Shown here piece after piece: positions 22,557-33,419 of a stretch of DNA of 64,000 bases (position 1 is the first letter of the stretch; each line of letters opens with the position of its first letter). The stretch comes from Sugiyamaella lignohabitans. Its lineage: Eukaryota > Ascomycota > Dipodascomycetes > Dipodascales > Trichomonascaceae. The translations under genes and the position numbers were made by a program. The notes under the pieces are model-generated. The model worked only from the letters and a program-made list of their open reading frames with translations. It ran no database searches and was not told the DNA's origin. The DNA is taken from positions 2,728,001 to 2,792,000 of the forward strand of contig NC_031674.1 in NCBI RefSeq assembly GCF_001640025.1, in the 5' to 3' direction.

Positions 22557-24348
22557 CCTGAAGAAGATAACTAATCAGCAAGCTCTAAGTGTATGTGTCC
22601 TCGTTAATGCAAAACTGAGAGTAAAAAGAGTTACCAAATGAAAGCTGGTATTTCTAATAGCAACGAATCAACAGTCAACAATCAATAACAGATTCAGCCG
22701 ATATTCAAAGTCACTATTAGGTTTCCTCTAGAACTGGGCACAGATATCAAGAGCAAAGCTACTTTCAAAGGGAATTCCTGCCTATAGTCTAGTCAACAAT
22801 CAATCTATCAGAGATACTCAGAGACAACACGTAACTATTAGTAACAGTAAATTGGGAGTAGCGAAAATCTAACAACCCGTCAACCTTGACCTGAATGTCA
22901 AATGTCGGTCCGTATCTTGAACCGCTATCAAAGGTGTTAGTCACTAGCCCGTTACCAACAAATTTGTAACGACTATATCAGTTATATGCTGCAGCGAACA
23001 CTTCTCTATTCAGAATACAGACGAGTGTGTCGTAGACCGTCTGGTATTCGTATGTCGCGTTCGTCCTGAGTCTTTTTGCAATGGGTGATTTTTTTGCGGT
23101 TTTCGTGAGCCAGCCCCTTTTCTAATGTGAAGTGTAGGAACTCCACCAAGCTTTTATGGGTTCGGGTAGGACTTCCAGCTTTGGTGGACATTATTTCTAT
23201 ATAGAGGGACCCAATAAGTTGTGATCCGTTAGGTAAACCATTTTCAAGATTGGCTATTTATTGAGCCTTGAAACTTAGATTACTACAAAAGTAATAAACA
23301 AGAACCCTATAGTACCTTGTATGTTGAGATACTTCAAAGTTTGGCTCCAGAAACTCACAACTGGTGTGACCCATCTATGCTAACATATGGTTCTGGCGAG
23401 GCAATTGGCCACACCGATAATTGCTGAAACGGGAAGTGGCGCCGTTTGCACCGACAGCGGATCCCATGTCGTCCTCCTGTTGCTGCAGATCAAGGTATAA
23501 ATAGCATTTACAGTTGTACATTCTACTTACCCGCTTAAACAACCGGCTATCATGTTTAAAGTCTTCTTACTGTACAATATGATCTCGGCCACAAATACCG
23601 ATTATAAATGTATTAGACCGAATATATCGATATGGTACGGAACTGCTACAACCTCAAAAATTTAGGACGGTTTTTTCTGCCTTGAGTCGAGTATTATCTT
23701 TTGCAGCTCCCTACGTTACTGATAACAAATGCACAGATAAGGGTAAGGATGTTCCCGTTTAAAAGTTGCCTGTTCTAGTATATACTATGCCCGTTAACAT
23801 CGGGGATATCGGGCCGTTCGAAGGAGCTAGCTACACTACTGTGTACCCAGTAGAGTATTTAGTTTCAGTCTCTGAATCACCAAGAATATTAGTATTGCTA
23901 ACACTCGAACTCAAATACATTAAAAGGCAATATCGTTGGCATATGTAATAGAAAGGGAGATAAATAATATGTATTGAATCTATAATAAATAACAAGCACA
24001 ATGGCACTCTGAATTCTGTTTCAGGTCTACGGCAGAATTGAAATCTGTGTTTATCTCACCAGATTGGTGTATTCCTCGAGGTTCTTATCGTTAATTGCAT
24101 TCCCACAGAACAAAACAACAACGGCATCTGAGATCTTCTTGATGCCTTTCTTTGCTACCTGAGAGGCAGTAGATTTGGTTGGGTGTAGTGACTGAGCAAA
24201 GTTGGTCATTGTGTGAACTAGAGATGAGATGGTTTAGGGATATAGGAAAGGTATAAGCCGTCTGTAGCTTAGTTAAGAGTAGAGCAGAATGCTTAGTGGG
24301 AGCGTTAAAGATATCACTCGGTTTGGGTTGATTTGGAAATTGCAAGTA
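22557..24348. other. Intergenic region, 1.8 kb, between VAC8 and the rDNA fragment
   Basis: The right-hand part of the VAC8 promoter lies here. I see no convincing ORF, tRNA or repeat. The right edge ends abruptly at sequence homologous to 18S rRNA. Confidence 0.4.
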
Positions 24349-24386
<38 letters not shown>

Positions 24387-24491
24387 AATGGCTTAGTGAG
24401 GCCTCCGGATTGGCGTCAGGAAGTGGGCAACCACTACCAGACGCCGAGAAGCTGGTCAAACTTGGTCATTTAGAGGAAGTAAAAGTCGTAG

Positions 24492-24528
<37 letters not shown>
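24349..24528 (+). rRNA. 18S rRNA, 3'-terminal fragment only (about 180 nt)
   Basis: Homology to small-subunit rRNA starts sharply at TGCCCTTTGTACACACCG and runs to the mature 3' end GGAAGGATCATTA. The remaining 1.6 kb of 18S is absent upstream. One substitution hits a nearly universal site: the segment normally reading GTCGTAACAAGG has G at 24491 instead of A. This supports a dispersed, non-functional copy rather than an end of the real rDNA array, although a misassembled array edge is possible. Confidence 0.93.
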
Positions 24529-24531
<3 letters not shown>

Positions 24532-24666
24532 AGTAAAGTCGCAAGACTTTCTTTCATCCAACACCTGTGAATTTAAATTTTATCTTGCTTTGGCTGGACA
24601 GTTAAATGTTCGGCCAACAATCAAAACCTAATAATTTGTTGTCTGAGTGAAGAATATTAAAATTCA
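24529..24666 (+). other. Internal transcribed spacer 1 (ITS1)
   Basis: The 138 bp between the 18S 3' end and the 5.8S start. It is AT-rich and short, in the usual range for budding yeasts, and has no coding potential. Confidence 0.88.
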
Positions 24667-24824
24667 AAACTTTCAACAACGGATCTCTTGGTTCTCGCAT
24701 CGATGAAGAACGCAGCGAAACGCGATATGTAATGTGAATTGCAGAATTTTGTGAATCATCAAAACTTTGAACGCACATTGCGCCCTCTGGTATTCCGGAG
24801 GGCATACTTGTTTGAGCGTCATTT
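24667..24824 (+). rRNA. 5.8S rRNA (complete length, in a dispersed rDNA fragment)
   Basis: The segment runs from AAACTTTCAACAACGG to GAGCGTCATTT, 158 nt as expected. Conserved stretches (GGATCTCTTGGTTCTCGCAT, TTGAACGCACATTGCGCC) are intact. CATCAAAACTTTG replaces the more common CATCGAATCTTTG; this may be lineage-specific or a sign of decay. The copy lacks the upstream 18S body and the 25S gene, so it is unlikely to be processed. Confidence 0.9.
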
Positions 24825-25119
24825 CTTTCTCAAACTTTATGTTTGGTGTTGACTCGCTACAATGAAAATTGTATGAGTTGAAATACATTGGCTAAGCATT
24901 TCAATTTAGTATTTTACAACGTATTAGGTTTTACCAACTCCTATTTGACACTGTTTTAGAAGCTATACATCTTATAATTGCTACTTCGACTCTACCTAAC
25001 GAATGCTAGTCTTTGCCAACTTAGTTCATGTATCACGTATTCCACGCACTCTGTTGTTTGATACTAATTATAGCTGTGATCCTAAGTTAACTAAGTATGA
25101 GTCAGCCACGATGCTATCA
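24825..25119 (+). other. ITS2 (at least partial) and rDNA fragment right edge
   Basis: AT-rich spacer follows the 5.8S. The expected start of 25S (GCGACCTCAAATCAGG type) is not found, so the fragment ends within or just after ITS2, probably between 24950 and 25100. The exact junction cannot be placed without a reference rDNA unit. Confidence 0.6.
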
Positions 25120-25794
25120 TTACTGCCCACGCCATGAATACACTGTTTGCACGAAACATGATGAGTCTGTCTTTGATCCCAAAGTTGTTTCTTTATTGTT
25201 GCCTCCAGTACAATCGTGATGCGGCCAGTATGTTATTGTGATTGTGTTGCAAGATAGATTATACCAATATATTGCATTATAGTTTGACGCATAAGTGTAA
25301 CACTGATTGAGGTTCTGTACTATGTAGTCACTAGATACACAATCTTTCTCGACACTAGGGAATGCGCCAAAGTGTCCATTACTACATTGTCCGTTACTGT
25401 TTCCTCCCTTGGGTGGTGGTGCAACTACATTGATGATATCAGAAAAGGTACCATTAGTCGCGCTAGTCTCAGGTGGAGTACGTTCTGGGTACCTGTCTTC
25501 GAAGCTGCTACCGTCAACGATACTTGCCACTTGTTGTATGTCAATCTCATTAATAGAAAAACTATTCCTGGTGTCTTCATCTTCGTATGCACTACTGCTC
25601 AATATTATAGGTACAAACCAATAGTATCGATCGACACACTGCTGTAAGGCCTGATCTTTAACTTGATGATCTAGAAAGCGACTTTCACTTGGTAGTATGG
25701 TCAGACTAGAATGGCTGACTAGGGAATAGTTATAACTATTTGTCGTGTTGATAACACAGTTAACGAAGCCGATAATGGCAGTGACATTGACCAT
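25120..25794 (-). CDS. Cysteine-rich orphan protein, 224 aa
   Basis: I do not recognise this protein. It starts at a true ATG with an in-frame stop just upstream. The first 18 residues are moderately hydrophobic (VTAIIGFVNCVI), a weak candidate signal peptide. Eight or more Cys residues are spread along the protein, most of them in the C-terminal half together with many Tyr and Trp, suggesting a disulfide-bonded, possibly extracellular fold. A Pro-rich linker (VVAPPPKGG) separates two halves. It sits directly against the rDNA fragment in the gene-poor part of the window, so it may be an acquired or fast-evolving gene. A secreted cell-wall or lectin-like protein is only one option; a chance ORF is not excluded. 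Confidence 0.45.
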   Translation of the reverse strand: MVNVTAIIGFVNCVINTTNSYNYSLVSHSSLTILPSESRFLDHQVKDQALQQCVDRYYWFVPIILSSSAYEDEDTRNSFSINEIDIQQVASIVDGSSFEDRYPERTPPETSATNGTFSDIINVVAPPPKGGNSNGQCSNGHFGAFPSVEKDCVSSDYIVQNLNQCYTYASNYNAIYWYNLSCNTITITYWPHHDCTGGNNKETTLGSKTDSSCFVQTVYSWRGQ

Positions 25795-26698
25795 TGTATG
25801 TTACTGTTTCAAGACAAAGTTTATGTAATGTTCGTATGATTAATTAAAAATTTATAAAATTCTAATTATTGGGGAACATCGTCTTTATATATACTCAATC
25901 CTTGTTAAATAAAATATTAATAACATGGTGACAGTTACCGTACACGGTCTGAAACTAATGACGCCCGTATATCGTGCAAACGCGATCCGAGTCATAGCAT
26001 ATGTGACTGACTACATGCACCTTAGTGGTTCGATACTTAATACATAAAAGCTTGGGGGTCCCGCCTCCAAATTGCGACATTGCATGAAAAATTGCCCACA
26101 AGCAAGCGGCTTTCACTTTAACCGTGCACATCCACGCGGCTGGTTTAAATCTCATTACCCCCACGCTCAGGAATGTTTCATTTGGCCCCGTACAGTGGAA
26201 CCTGTCAAGATGCGTGAAACAAAGAGCAGTCCGAGGAGTTGGATGGGTGAATCTAATTCGTTCACCTGTTTCACACTAACTCAGAAACCATTTACCGGAA
26301 TCTTGCCCATTCAACCATGAATTACTGGCCAAGAAACACGCAAAGTACACAGCTCACTAACTCACAGCATCTCGGCATTCTATATAGCATCATCTAATTC
26401 AACCGGTTGTATACTTGCCCTAGATTCAAACACGCCGGTATTTCACTGATCGACAGGGACCATACATGAACGGCGCATATGCAGCCACACATCTCGTAGA
26501 TGTCACTAAAGGGAATCACTGCGGACAGTCCGACAGGTGCATCGGGCCCAGTTCTCCGGCCAAAACCGTGGGCCAAAGTTAGATACTTTGCGATTTCCGC
26601 CATCGCTGACCATACCAGAGTCAATATATAGCAGCGACTCCGGCATTCCTGCGAACTCCGGATTGGTGAAACTGGCCAAAAGACGAGGAGTGGCCACC
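25795..26698. other. Intergenic region without supported gene
   Basis: AT-rich near the orphan ORF, more balanced to the right, where a GC-rich palindromic element begins at 26699. Short frames on both strands are chance. Confidence 0.4.
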
Positions 26699-26840
26699 TG
26701 CCTCCGGCGGCTGGGGCTGCGCCCCAGACCCCACTGCTCCTCTCGCTACGCTCAAGTCGTTTTTGTCCGCGGTTCCAGTAATCTCTTGCGGAGCAGAAGC
26801 AACCAGGGTCTGGTGCGGAGCCCCAGCCCCTCGGAGGCAC
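26699..26840 (+). repeat. GC-rich palindromic element, copy A (full length)
   Basis: The copy starts TGCCTCCGGCGGCTGGGGC and ends near-inversely in GAGCCCCAGCCCCTCGGAGG; the right terminus has lost a few bases. The first hairpin is GGGGC-TGC-GCCCC. The interior GCTCCTCTCGCTACGCTCAAG is a slightly mutated version of the family's central arm. It lies 50 bp downstream of the EDC3 stop codon. Confidence 0.88.
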
Positions 26841-26889
26841 GACCCATCACCGGCTGATGTATAGGTGGCCAGAGAGAGATATACATAAA

Positions 26890-29096
26890 TTAATTGTCGA
26901 TAAGTGTCAGTTCTACAGACCACTCAGAGCCGAACCAAAGCTTCTCAAAACGACGCATTCCAGCAGCTCGTAGTGCAGCCTTGGGGAAGCCCACATCGAC
27001 GATATAACAAGTCCACTCTTCGGGAGATACAATTTCCGCCAGGTTAGCATTTAGTGTGCCAGTTAGTGGGAAACCATGTGAAATGACCCATTTAGACTTG
27101 ATAAATTGGCTGTCGTTAGTGGGCAATCCAGTGGATGAGTCGAGGCCGGATGGAATGTCGAGAGACATGACAGACGCCTTGTGTCGGTTTGCCCACTCTA
27201 TAAGAGAAAGCGCAGTAGTCACAGCCTCTTCTTCCCACATGTCTTCAAAGCTGGATTGATAGCCTTGTAACCCGTCAATAATAAGCTCAACGGGTGACTC
27301 AAAACTATTGATTAACGGGGTGAGTTGGTCGAGACGACTGACAACTTTACCACCTGTAGACTCAAATGCTTTGATTGATGCAGCCATTATGCTGGCGGTT
27401 GGGTCTTCGTCTAGCGATTTCGATGTTGAGGAACCAGTAGGAACGGCCGCCACAACTTGTACTTGTCGATTGGCCAAATGTCGACCAGCTACTAATGCTC
27501 TAGCTCCGGATTCATTACAACCAGCTAGTATGACAATCAACGGTCGCGAGTTGTGGTTCTTAAAGTTAAATCTCGACACCCCTCCCAGGGCTTTGATAGC
27601 TAGCTGCGCAATGCCTCTACCAGCATTCTCGTTCATAACCTGATGAGAAATGCCAAAAGTTTCTGAGCAAATCCGCTCGAGCTGGACCATTTGTACTGGA
27701 GAAGCGCATGGGCATTGTTTGAGAGTGTTGGCAGCAATAAACGACTTTCTATTCGGGGCAGCCGATGTTGATGCTTTCCGTAGCTGTTGAATAGACGAGC
27801 TAGATGGGGTGTCGGATATAGACATGTTGGACATACCTCTTTGAATGTGGCGAGGTATAGATGATGGGAACCCAGGACTCACCCCGCTACTAGATGCATT
27901 ACCACTTCCCTTAACATTCCCCTTACCATTTGCGGCAACACGTCCTCTATTATTACTGTCATCGTCGTCATCATCGTCATTGTTTTCATTCTCTATCCAA
28001 TTGGTATCACTTTGGATCACCATTTCCAAATTTCCGTATTTCTCTTGATGATGTGGCTTGGTCACCTGTGGAGCACGTTTGTTGAAAGCAACTAAACGGT
28101 GACCCGGGTCAATGCTATCATTTTCCCGGATTTCATTGAAGACTGATGCCTTATCAAACAGATCCAAGTTAGCCTGGAAATCAAACTCGGTATCTTTGAT
28201 ATTAGTAGCGTTCTCAGTAGCCCAACCATCTGATTCAGCAGCCGAGTTTGAGTAATTAACAAATTTGTTCTTTCTGCTATTCCCATTTCTCGAAGATTTA
28301 GAACTAGTTTGATTCTGTCTATCCTCTCTACCCTTCTTTTGACCCTTTTTGGCCTTTACAGGGGGTGTAAAGTTTCTGTTAGCTGAATATGGTACTTCAT
28401 CCACAGAACTTTCATCAGAACTATCGTCGTCATAAACAAGTGGTTTTGTTGACGATGTCGTACTCTGACCAGAAGAAACTGGTATCGCATGACCTACCGA
28501 GGGAGGACCAGTTAAACTGATAATTGCTGGATCCATGAAGGGTTGTGGCATGGGTTGAGCATATACAGGAGGTGGCAGAGACGGTGCTGGTGACATGATA
28601 GGTGCAGCAGCCATGGGCACCGGCATTGGCAAATGAGCTGGTACATGCTGTGGTACAGGTGCCTGGGTTGGTGGATAATTTCTGCCATAATTCTGTGACT
28701 GATTACCTCCATTCGAATTTTGGTCATACTGTGGTGCTACAACCGGTACTGGCACGGTTGGTGGAGGAATGATAGAGCCCGCCGCCGCAGAAGCTGTATT
28801 AGGCAGCACATCCAGGTCTGAAATACGAGAACCAGGAATACTAAACGACGGTAATACTCTACCAGTCTCTAAGAAATGAACTATTCAGTTAGTATCACAG
28901 CACTCGGAATCATGCTTGAGAAGCAAGCACCACGGGGGTCTGGGGCAGAGCCTCAGCCGCCGGTAGCAGGTTCAAACACCTACATACCATCTGCGAGAGA
29001 TAGTTCGCCATTTACCACGTTCTGTACTAGGCCACGAAGCTGGGATTGGTCGTCCAACGTCACTCGGACCATACGGCCCACGAATTGGCTCGCCAT
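26890..29096 (-). CDS. EDC3: Enhancer of mRNA decapping Edc3, 695 aa, two exons
   Basis: Exon 1 is 29096-28988 and exon 2 is 28868-26890. The intron has GTATGT, branch ATACTAAC and acceptor TTCTTAG; the join gives LADETGRVLPSFSIPGSRI, the end of the Lsm domain. Domains: N-terminal Lsm (MASQFVGRMVRVTLDD, residues 1-60), which binds Dcp2 and Pat1 partners; a Pro/Gln-rich linker; FDF motif in TEFDFQANLDLFDK (near residue 268); and a C-terminal YjeF-N Rossmann-like domain that dimerises. Edc3 is a P-body scaffold that stimulates decapping by Dcp1-Dcp2. It is longer than the 551-aa S. cerevisiae protein because of the linker. The 119-nt intron contains part of a GC-palindromic element. Confidence 0.95.
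28932..28967. repeat. GC-rich palindromic element, copy B (partial, inside EDC3 intron)
   Basis: About 36 bp match the right terminus of the family: GTCTGGGGCAGAGCC followed by TCAGCCGCCGG. It lies wholly between the donor and branch site of the EDC3 intron. A hairpin GGGC-AGA-GCC(T) can form. Confidence 0.75.
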
Positions 29097-29441
29097 TTTT
29101 GCGTTGATATTTCTGCGAACGACAGATCGATCCGAGATGAAATATCAAGGGGGTGGGGTGGTGGTCAATAAAGTGCAGTTATTGGAGACGGCCATTCTGT
29201 TAGGAATATGCAGCCTCCGATGTTTTTTGAAGTATGATCAAGATAGATGATAAGGATAATATCGCTATAAGAGGTGCAAACGATAATGGAATTTGGCGTT
29301 ATGACGGCCAGCGCTCAAAACACTTGTGCTAGTGAGAGGATAAGCTGAAGAGTATGCAATAGTATAGTATTAATAAATAGATGATGCCAGTATATATGCA
29401 AAGTAGTATCCTTAGTAGAAGTAGTGATAAATAAATAATAA
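29097..29441. promoter_or_regulatory. EDC3 promoter and 3' region of the cyclin gene
   Basis: The 345 bp hold the EDC3 upstream region and the AT-rich 3' flank of the next minus-strand gene. No further feature seen. Confidence 0.4.
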
Positions 29442-31508
29442 TTAATAATTTGGGGGTGGCGACGAGAACTGCTGCTGATAGCGATTGTAATTGGCAGTGG
29501 GAGTACGCCAGTATGATGAGGCAGATGAAGAAGATGCCGTAGTGGGCGAAAGAAATTGCACAACAGGACGGAACTGCGAGCCAGTGGCCATAGGACTAGG
29601 TACCTGGTGATGTGGTGTGTAATGCTGCAGCTCAAACTGATATTGCTGGGGAAGTAGATAGTTGGATTGAGGGTAGCCATAATGTGGGGAGAAGGTCTTT
29701 CGCTGGGAAATGACGTAATAAATAGGAGCCGATTGCAATGGCTTGGGTGGCTGAGGAGTGTTGGTTTGCGAAGATGGGTTGAAAGATGGCATGTTGCTGT
29801 TGATAAGAGTGCGGAAGGCTGGTGGTTGGTGTGTGGTATATGACGAAAACCCATTGCCATTCACAACAGCCTGGCGTTTGACAGATGGATACTCATGGCT
29901 AGACGAGGTTTGAACGTCATCCATGTACATACGCTTGCGAGAACTCATAGGAGCAGTACCATTGGGCATAAGCAGAGGTGGAGTGGGCAGAGCCGAAGAA
30001 GTGGTGTGCACATTTGGTGCAACAGCCACAGGAGAAGGAACATAACGCGACACAACACCAGCTCCAGCACGTGTCGGACTCGGTTGATAAGATTGGTGTT
30101 GATGAGTGTTAGGAGCATACGACTCGTGCAGTTGGAATTGGCTGACAGAACTCGGCAGCGATGGACCATTAATCACACCTCTCAATGGAGGAGATACCAG
30201 AGAAAGATAAGTCAAGTTCGACGACTTCGGTGTTGGGAGGCCGGTAACTGGACTTGTACTTGCAGATGCAGAAGCAGCGATTCCATTGTTACTGCTATGA
30301 GCTTTGGTGCCCAAAAAACCTGGACTGCCTTTTGTAAAAGCATTGGCATTATTATTAGCGGTCGAAATAGCAGAAGCGGCGGCAGCAGCAGCCATACCAC
30401 AGGAATTCGCATTGTTGAAATTCGAGGCAGCAGCAGCAACAGCGGCAGCGGCAGCCGCTGCTGCTGCATTATTGACATTGTCGCTAACCCAATAATGAAT
30501 ATTCAACCACACTTTGAGCTGTCGTTGCCATGCTCTCCATTCAGCTTGATCCACATGCAGTGAGTATCGCATATTCCCCAGAAATTCGATTTCCATCGCA
30601 GAAAGCTCTTTAAGAGGAAGTCGGGTAATGTCTGCCCATGTCTTGTTCGTATAAGTATTGTCATCGAGATACTTGTTTGTCAAGATTAAAGCCACTGAGA
30701 AAACTCGATACTCGGAGTTTGCACTTCCTACAATGGAAACAGGGGCATACCGCTTCAGACGGAGAATGTATAGCAAAGCCAATGACACGGCAGTAGGAGG
30801 GAGCTGAGTTCGGGTAATGACATTGGCGATAAACTGCTTAAATGCACTAGTGGGAATCGAGTGACTTGAAAATTCACATGTTTTGCAGTTAGCATACGAA
30901 TTCGACACTTGAGCCTCATTCAAACACTTCATGAGCAAATTGATATCATTGAACCATAGCAGACAGACAATGTTGGCGACATTATTGTAATAAATAGATT
31001 TATTTTTCTTGGCAGGAGAACTTGAGCAAGTAGAATTTGCAGTCGCAGAAGAGGTGGGGTTGGATGCAGCTGTAGATGAGGCACCGTACGAAGAAGCCGA
31101 AGTGACTGACCCATCACTAGATCCAGACCCAATACTTGACGCCGAGCCAGAAATAGAACTAGCCGATACTGGTGCTGTGGCGGTCACAGCAGCATTACTA
31201 ATTCCAGCTGAAGATACTATACTTGGGACCGAAGGAAGTACTGGCATTGGAAGAGCCGATGTGGTGACTGGTCCATGAACAGGAGCCGCGGCGGCGGCAT
31301 ACGTATCAGGAATCATACCAGTTGAAACACCTGAAACAGCGGACTTACCTGCTGGCGAAGGATAATAACTAGTGGGCGGTAATAGAGAGTGTGGATTGTG
31401 CTGCCTATAGTCGTCTTTGTGATAACCAAGGGTGGGATTAATGACACCTTCTTCGTACATTTGAGGGAAACCTTCAAAAGCTCGAGGAGGTGAATGGTAC
31501 AAGACCAT
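29442..31508 (-). CDS. Pho80-type cyclin (Clg1/Pcl-like), 688 aa
   Basis: A PHO80-like cyclin box covers about residues 175-345: recognisable parts are PTAVSLALLYILRLKRYAP, FSVALILTNKYLDDNTYTNK and LPLKELSAMEIEFLGNMRYSL. Such cyclins pair with the Pho85 kinase. The long flanks are low complexity: Ser/Ala/Thr-rich before the box, then a poly-Ala tract and Asn/Ser/Pro-rich sequence after it, a layout like S. cerevisiae Clg1. An upstream region of nearly 9 kb lacks genes. The poly-Ala is encoded by mixed GCN codons, so it is not a simple recent triplet expansion. Family assignment is good; the particular cyclin subtype is a guess. Confidence 0.88.
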   Translation of the reverse strand: MVLYHSPPRAFEGFPQMYEEGVINPTLGYHKDDYRQHNPHSLLPPTSYYPSPAGKSAVSGVSTGMIPDTYAAAAAPVHGPVTTSALPMPVLPSVPSIVSSAGISNAAVTATAPVSASSISGSASSIGSGSSDGSVTSASSYGASSTAASNPTSSATANSTCSSSPAKKNKSIYYNNVANIVCLLWFNDINLLMKCLNEAQVSNSYANCKTCEFSSHSIPTSAFKQFIANVITRTQLPPTAVSLALLYILRLKRYAPVSIVGSANSEYRVFSVALILTNKYLDDNTYTNKTWADITRLPLKELSAMEIEFLGNMRYSLHVDQAEWRAWQRQLKVWLNIHYWVSDNVNNAAAAAAAAAVAAAASNFNNANSCGMAAAAAASAISTANNNANAFTKGSPGFLGTKAHSSNNGIAASASASTSPVTGLPTPKSSNLTYLSLVSPPLRGVINGPSLPSSVSQFQLHESYAPNTHQHQSYQPSPTRAGAGVVSRYVPSPVAVAPNVHTTSSALPTPPLLMPNGTAPMSSRKRMYMDDVQTSSSHEYPSVKRQAVVNGNGFSSYTTHQPPAFRTLINSNMPSFNPSSQTNTPQPPKPLQSAPIYYVISQRKTFSPHYGYPQSNYLLPQQYQFELQHYTPHHQVPSPMATGSQFRPVVQFLSPTTASSSSASSYWRTPTANYNRYQQQFSSPPPNY

Positions 31509-32803
31509 TATGTTGAGCGTGTGAGGGCCGAGCCAATAAAATTATGTGCTTGTTGAGATTGCACAGACTAGAGGTTATGGCAATTTATCTTGAGAATTTC
31601 TGAACCGCGACCAATAGAGACCAAATAATTACAGTGTGGTTCTACTGTTATGTCGAAGTATGACGTCCAGGGTGGAGTATGATGTACTTAAATAAATCAG
31701 TCGGTTTAAATTGTCGCCAGATGCAAATTGATTATAATTAATTTAACAAATAACCACCAAATCAGCAAATGTCGAGTTATTTATGAGGTTATGTCGACAG
31801 ACTGAATCAAGAATGGCTCGCTTAATACCTGACACTGGCAACTAAGATCAATATATAATCAAAGGAGTCGATAATAGATTAAATCAATAAATACTAGGAC
31901 CTGAGCCTGTAGTATTAGACGCAAAAAGCAAAGTCTCCAAGTAGTAATCTCAAAATATCAAATACTCAAAAAGCAAAAACCTCAAATTGAACCTAGCCAA
32001 ACCAGGACGAACCGAACAATAGCCAGCTGCAAATCTAAAAGCAATACAATTTACACCCAGCCAAGGCCAAAGCAAAACCAAAAAAAAAAAAGTCAAAGTA
32101 AAAATAAATAAATAAACCCAATAACAACTAACAAAAACAGCAGCAAAACTCTGTTTATATTAGGGATGGGAATCTGGGACAATTGTGCCTTTACTTGGTG
32201 CTACATTGGTACCCCGGAAATATAATTTCTTATATATATAGAAATACCTCGTAATTGACCTGCTGCTGTGTATCATTTTATTACTGCTGCTAAAGCTATC
32301 TTGATTGAGCTACTGCGACGTACATATGCCTACAGATGGCCACATTCACCAGGTGCTGTGGTGCTGCTTCCGAAACTGCTGTTATGGATACTGCCGGTTA
32401 TGCTGACCGCTGCCAATACCACTATCGGGAACTGTTGTACTTTTCGAGTACGTTGGCGTATGTTCATTTAAACACTTTATTTCCTAATCCTTATATGATC
32501 GCACCTGCAATGTACATCTATTTTTTTTGCTGTTATGCTGTAACAAGCTATTTTTTTCTTGTATGGCCATCATATATATCCCAAATGCAAAATGATTTAC
32601 CTTGTTCAAATTCATGGTACAAAAAGCAATGTGGGTCATTTTATGATTACTTTTTCTTTTTTTTCGAATTTTTTTTTCTCTCTGCCTTTCTCTCTGCTGC
32701 ACATGTACCATTCATGCACCTGCTTGTACTACTGCAGCACTAGCAGCAGTTGGGACAAGCAGGTGCAGGTCAGTTACTAAGGCCAGGAGAGGGGCGGGGT
32801 GAG

Positions 32804-32874
32804 TGCCTCCGGCGGCTGGGGCTCCGCCCCAGACCCTGGTTGCTCCTCTCGCTTCGCTCGAGTCGAGCGTCGAC
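32804..32874 (+). repeat. GC-rich palindromic element, copy C (left half)
   Basis: Begins TGCCTCCGGCGGCTGGGGC, has hairpin GGGGC-TCC-GCCCC and ends at the central palindrome CGCTCGA-G-TCGAGCG followed by GTCGAC. It stops at the element midpoint and is the reverse complement of copy G. Confidence 0.9.
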
Positions 32875-33233
32875 AGGCCTGGCTGTTTCTGGTGAAACCA
32901 GCAGTTATGGGGTCTGAGGGGGCACTGCCGTAGCTGGTAGGGGTCATCATTCTGATTACAGCCCGCATGCCCTTTTTTGCTCGATATTCGCTTTGCGGCG
33001 TCGGGCGGACGCTGCTACGTAGGTAGCGAGCGAGCGAGCCAGCCTGATGCGATCGGGGCTTGACATGGCGGATGGCCAGCTGAGCCAGCGGCGCCACATC
33101 CGTCAGCCCTGCCCACTACTACCTTGAGACACACATACGGGCTGCACAAATCAACCCACACTGGGCAGCGGGCCACAATACCTAACCAGCCCGAAGTATA
33201 CAGTAGCCAAAAGACTCCAGGGGCGGGCCATTT

Positions 33234-33370
33234 AGCCTCCGGCGGCTGGGGCTCTGTCCAGTCCCCGTAGCTCCTGCTTCGCAGGAGACATCCCGGCCCG
33301 TCGACGCTCGACTCGAGCGAAGCGAGAGGAGCAACCAGGGTCTGGGGCGGAGCCCCAGCCGCCGGAGGCA
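33234..33370 (-). repeat. GC-rich palindromic element, copy D (full length)
   Basis: Termini GCCTCCGGCGGCTGGGGC and GCCCCAGCCGCCGGAGGC are perfect 18-bp inverted repeats. Internal hairpins include CTCCTGC-TTC-GCAGGAG-like and the GTCGAC centre. The interior is inverted relative to copies A, E and F, so insertion occurs in both orientations. Confidence 0.92.
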
Positions 33371-33419
33371 GACCAACCCTGGCGATACTACGTCATACGC
33401 TAATTAAACGGCGGTCACT

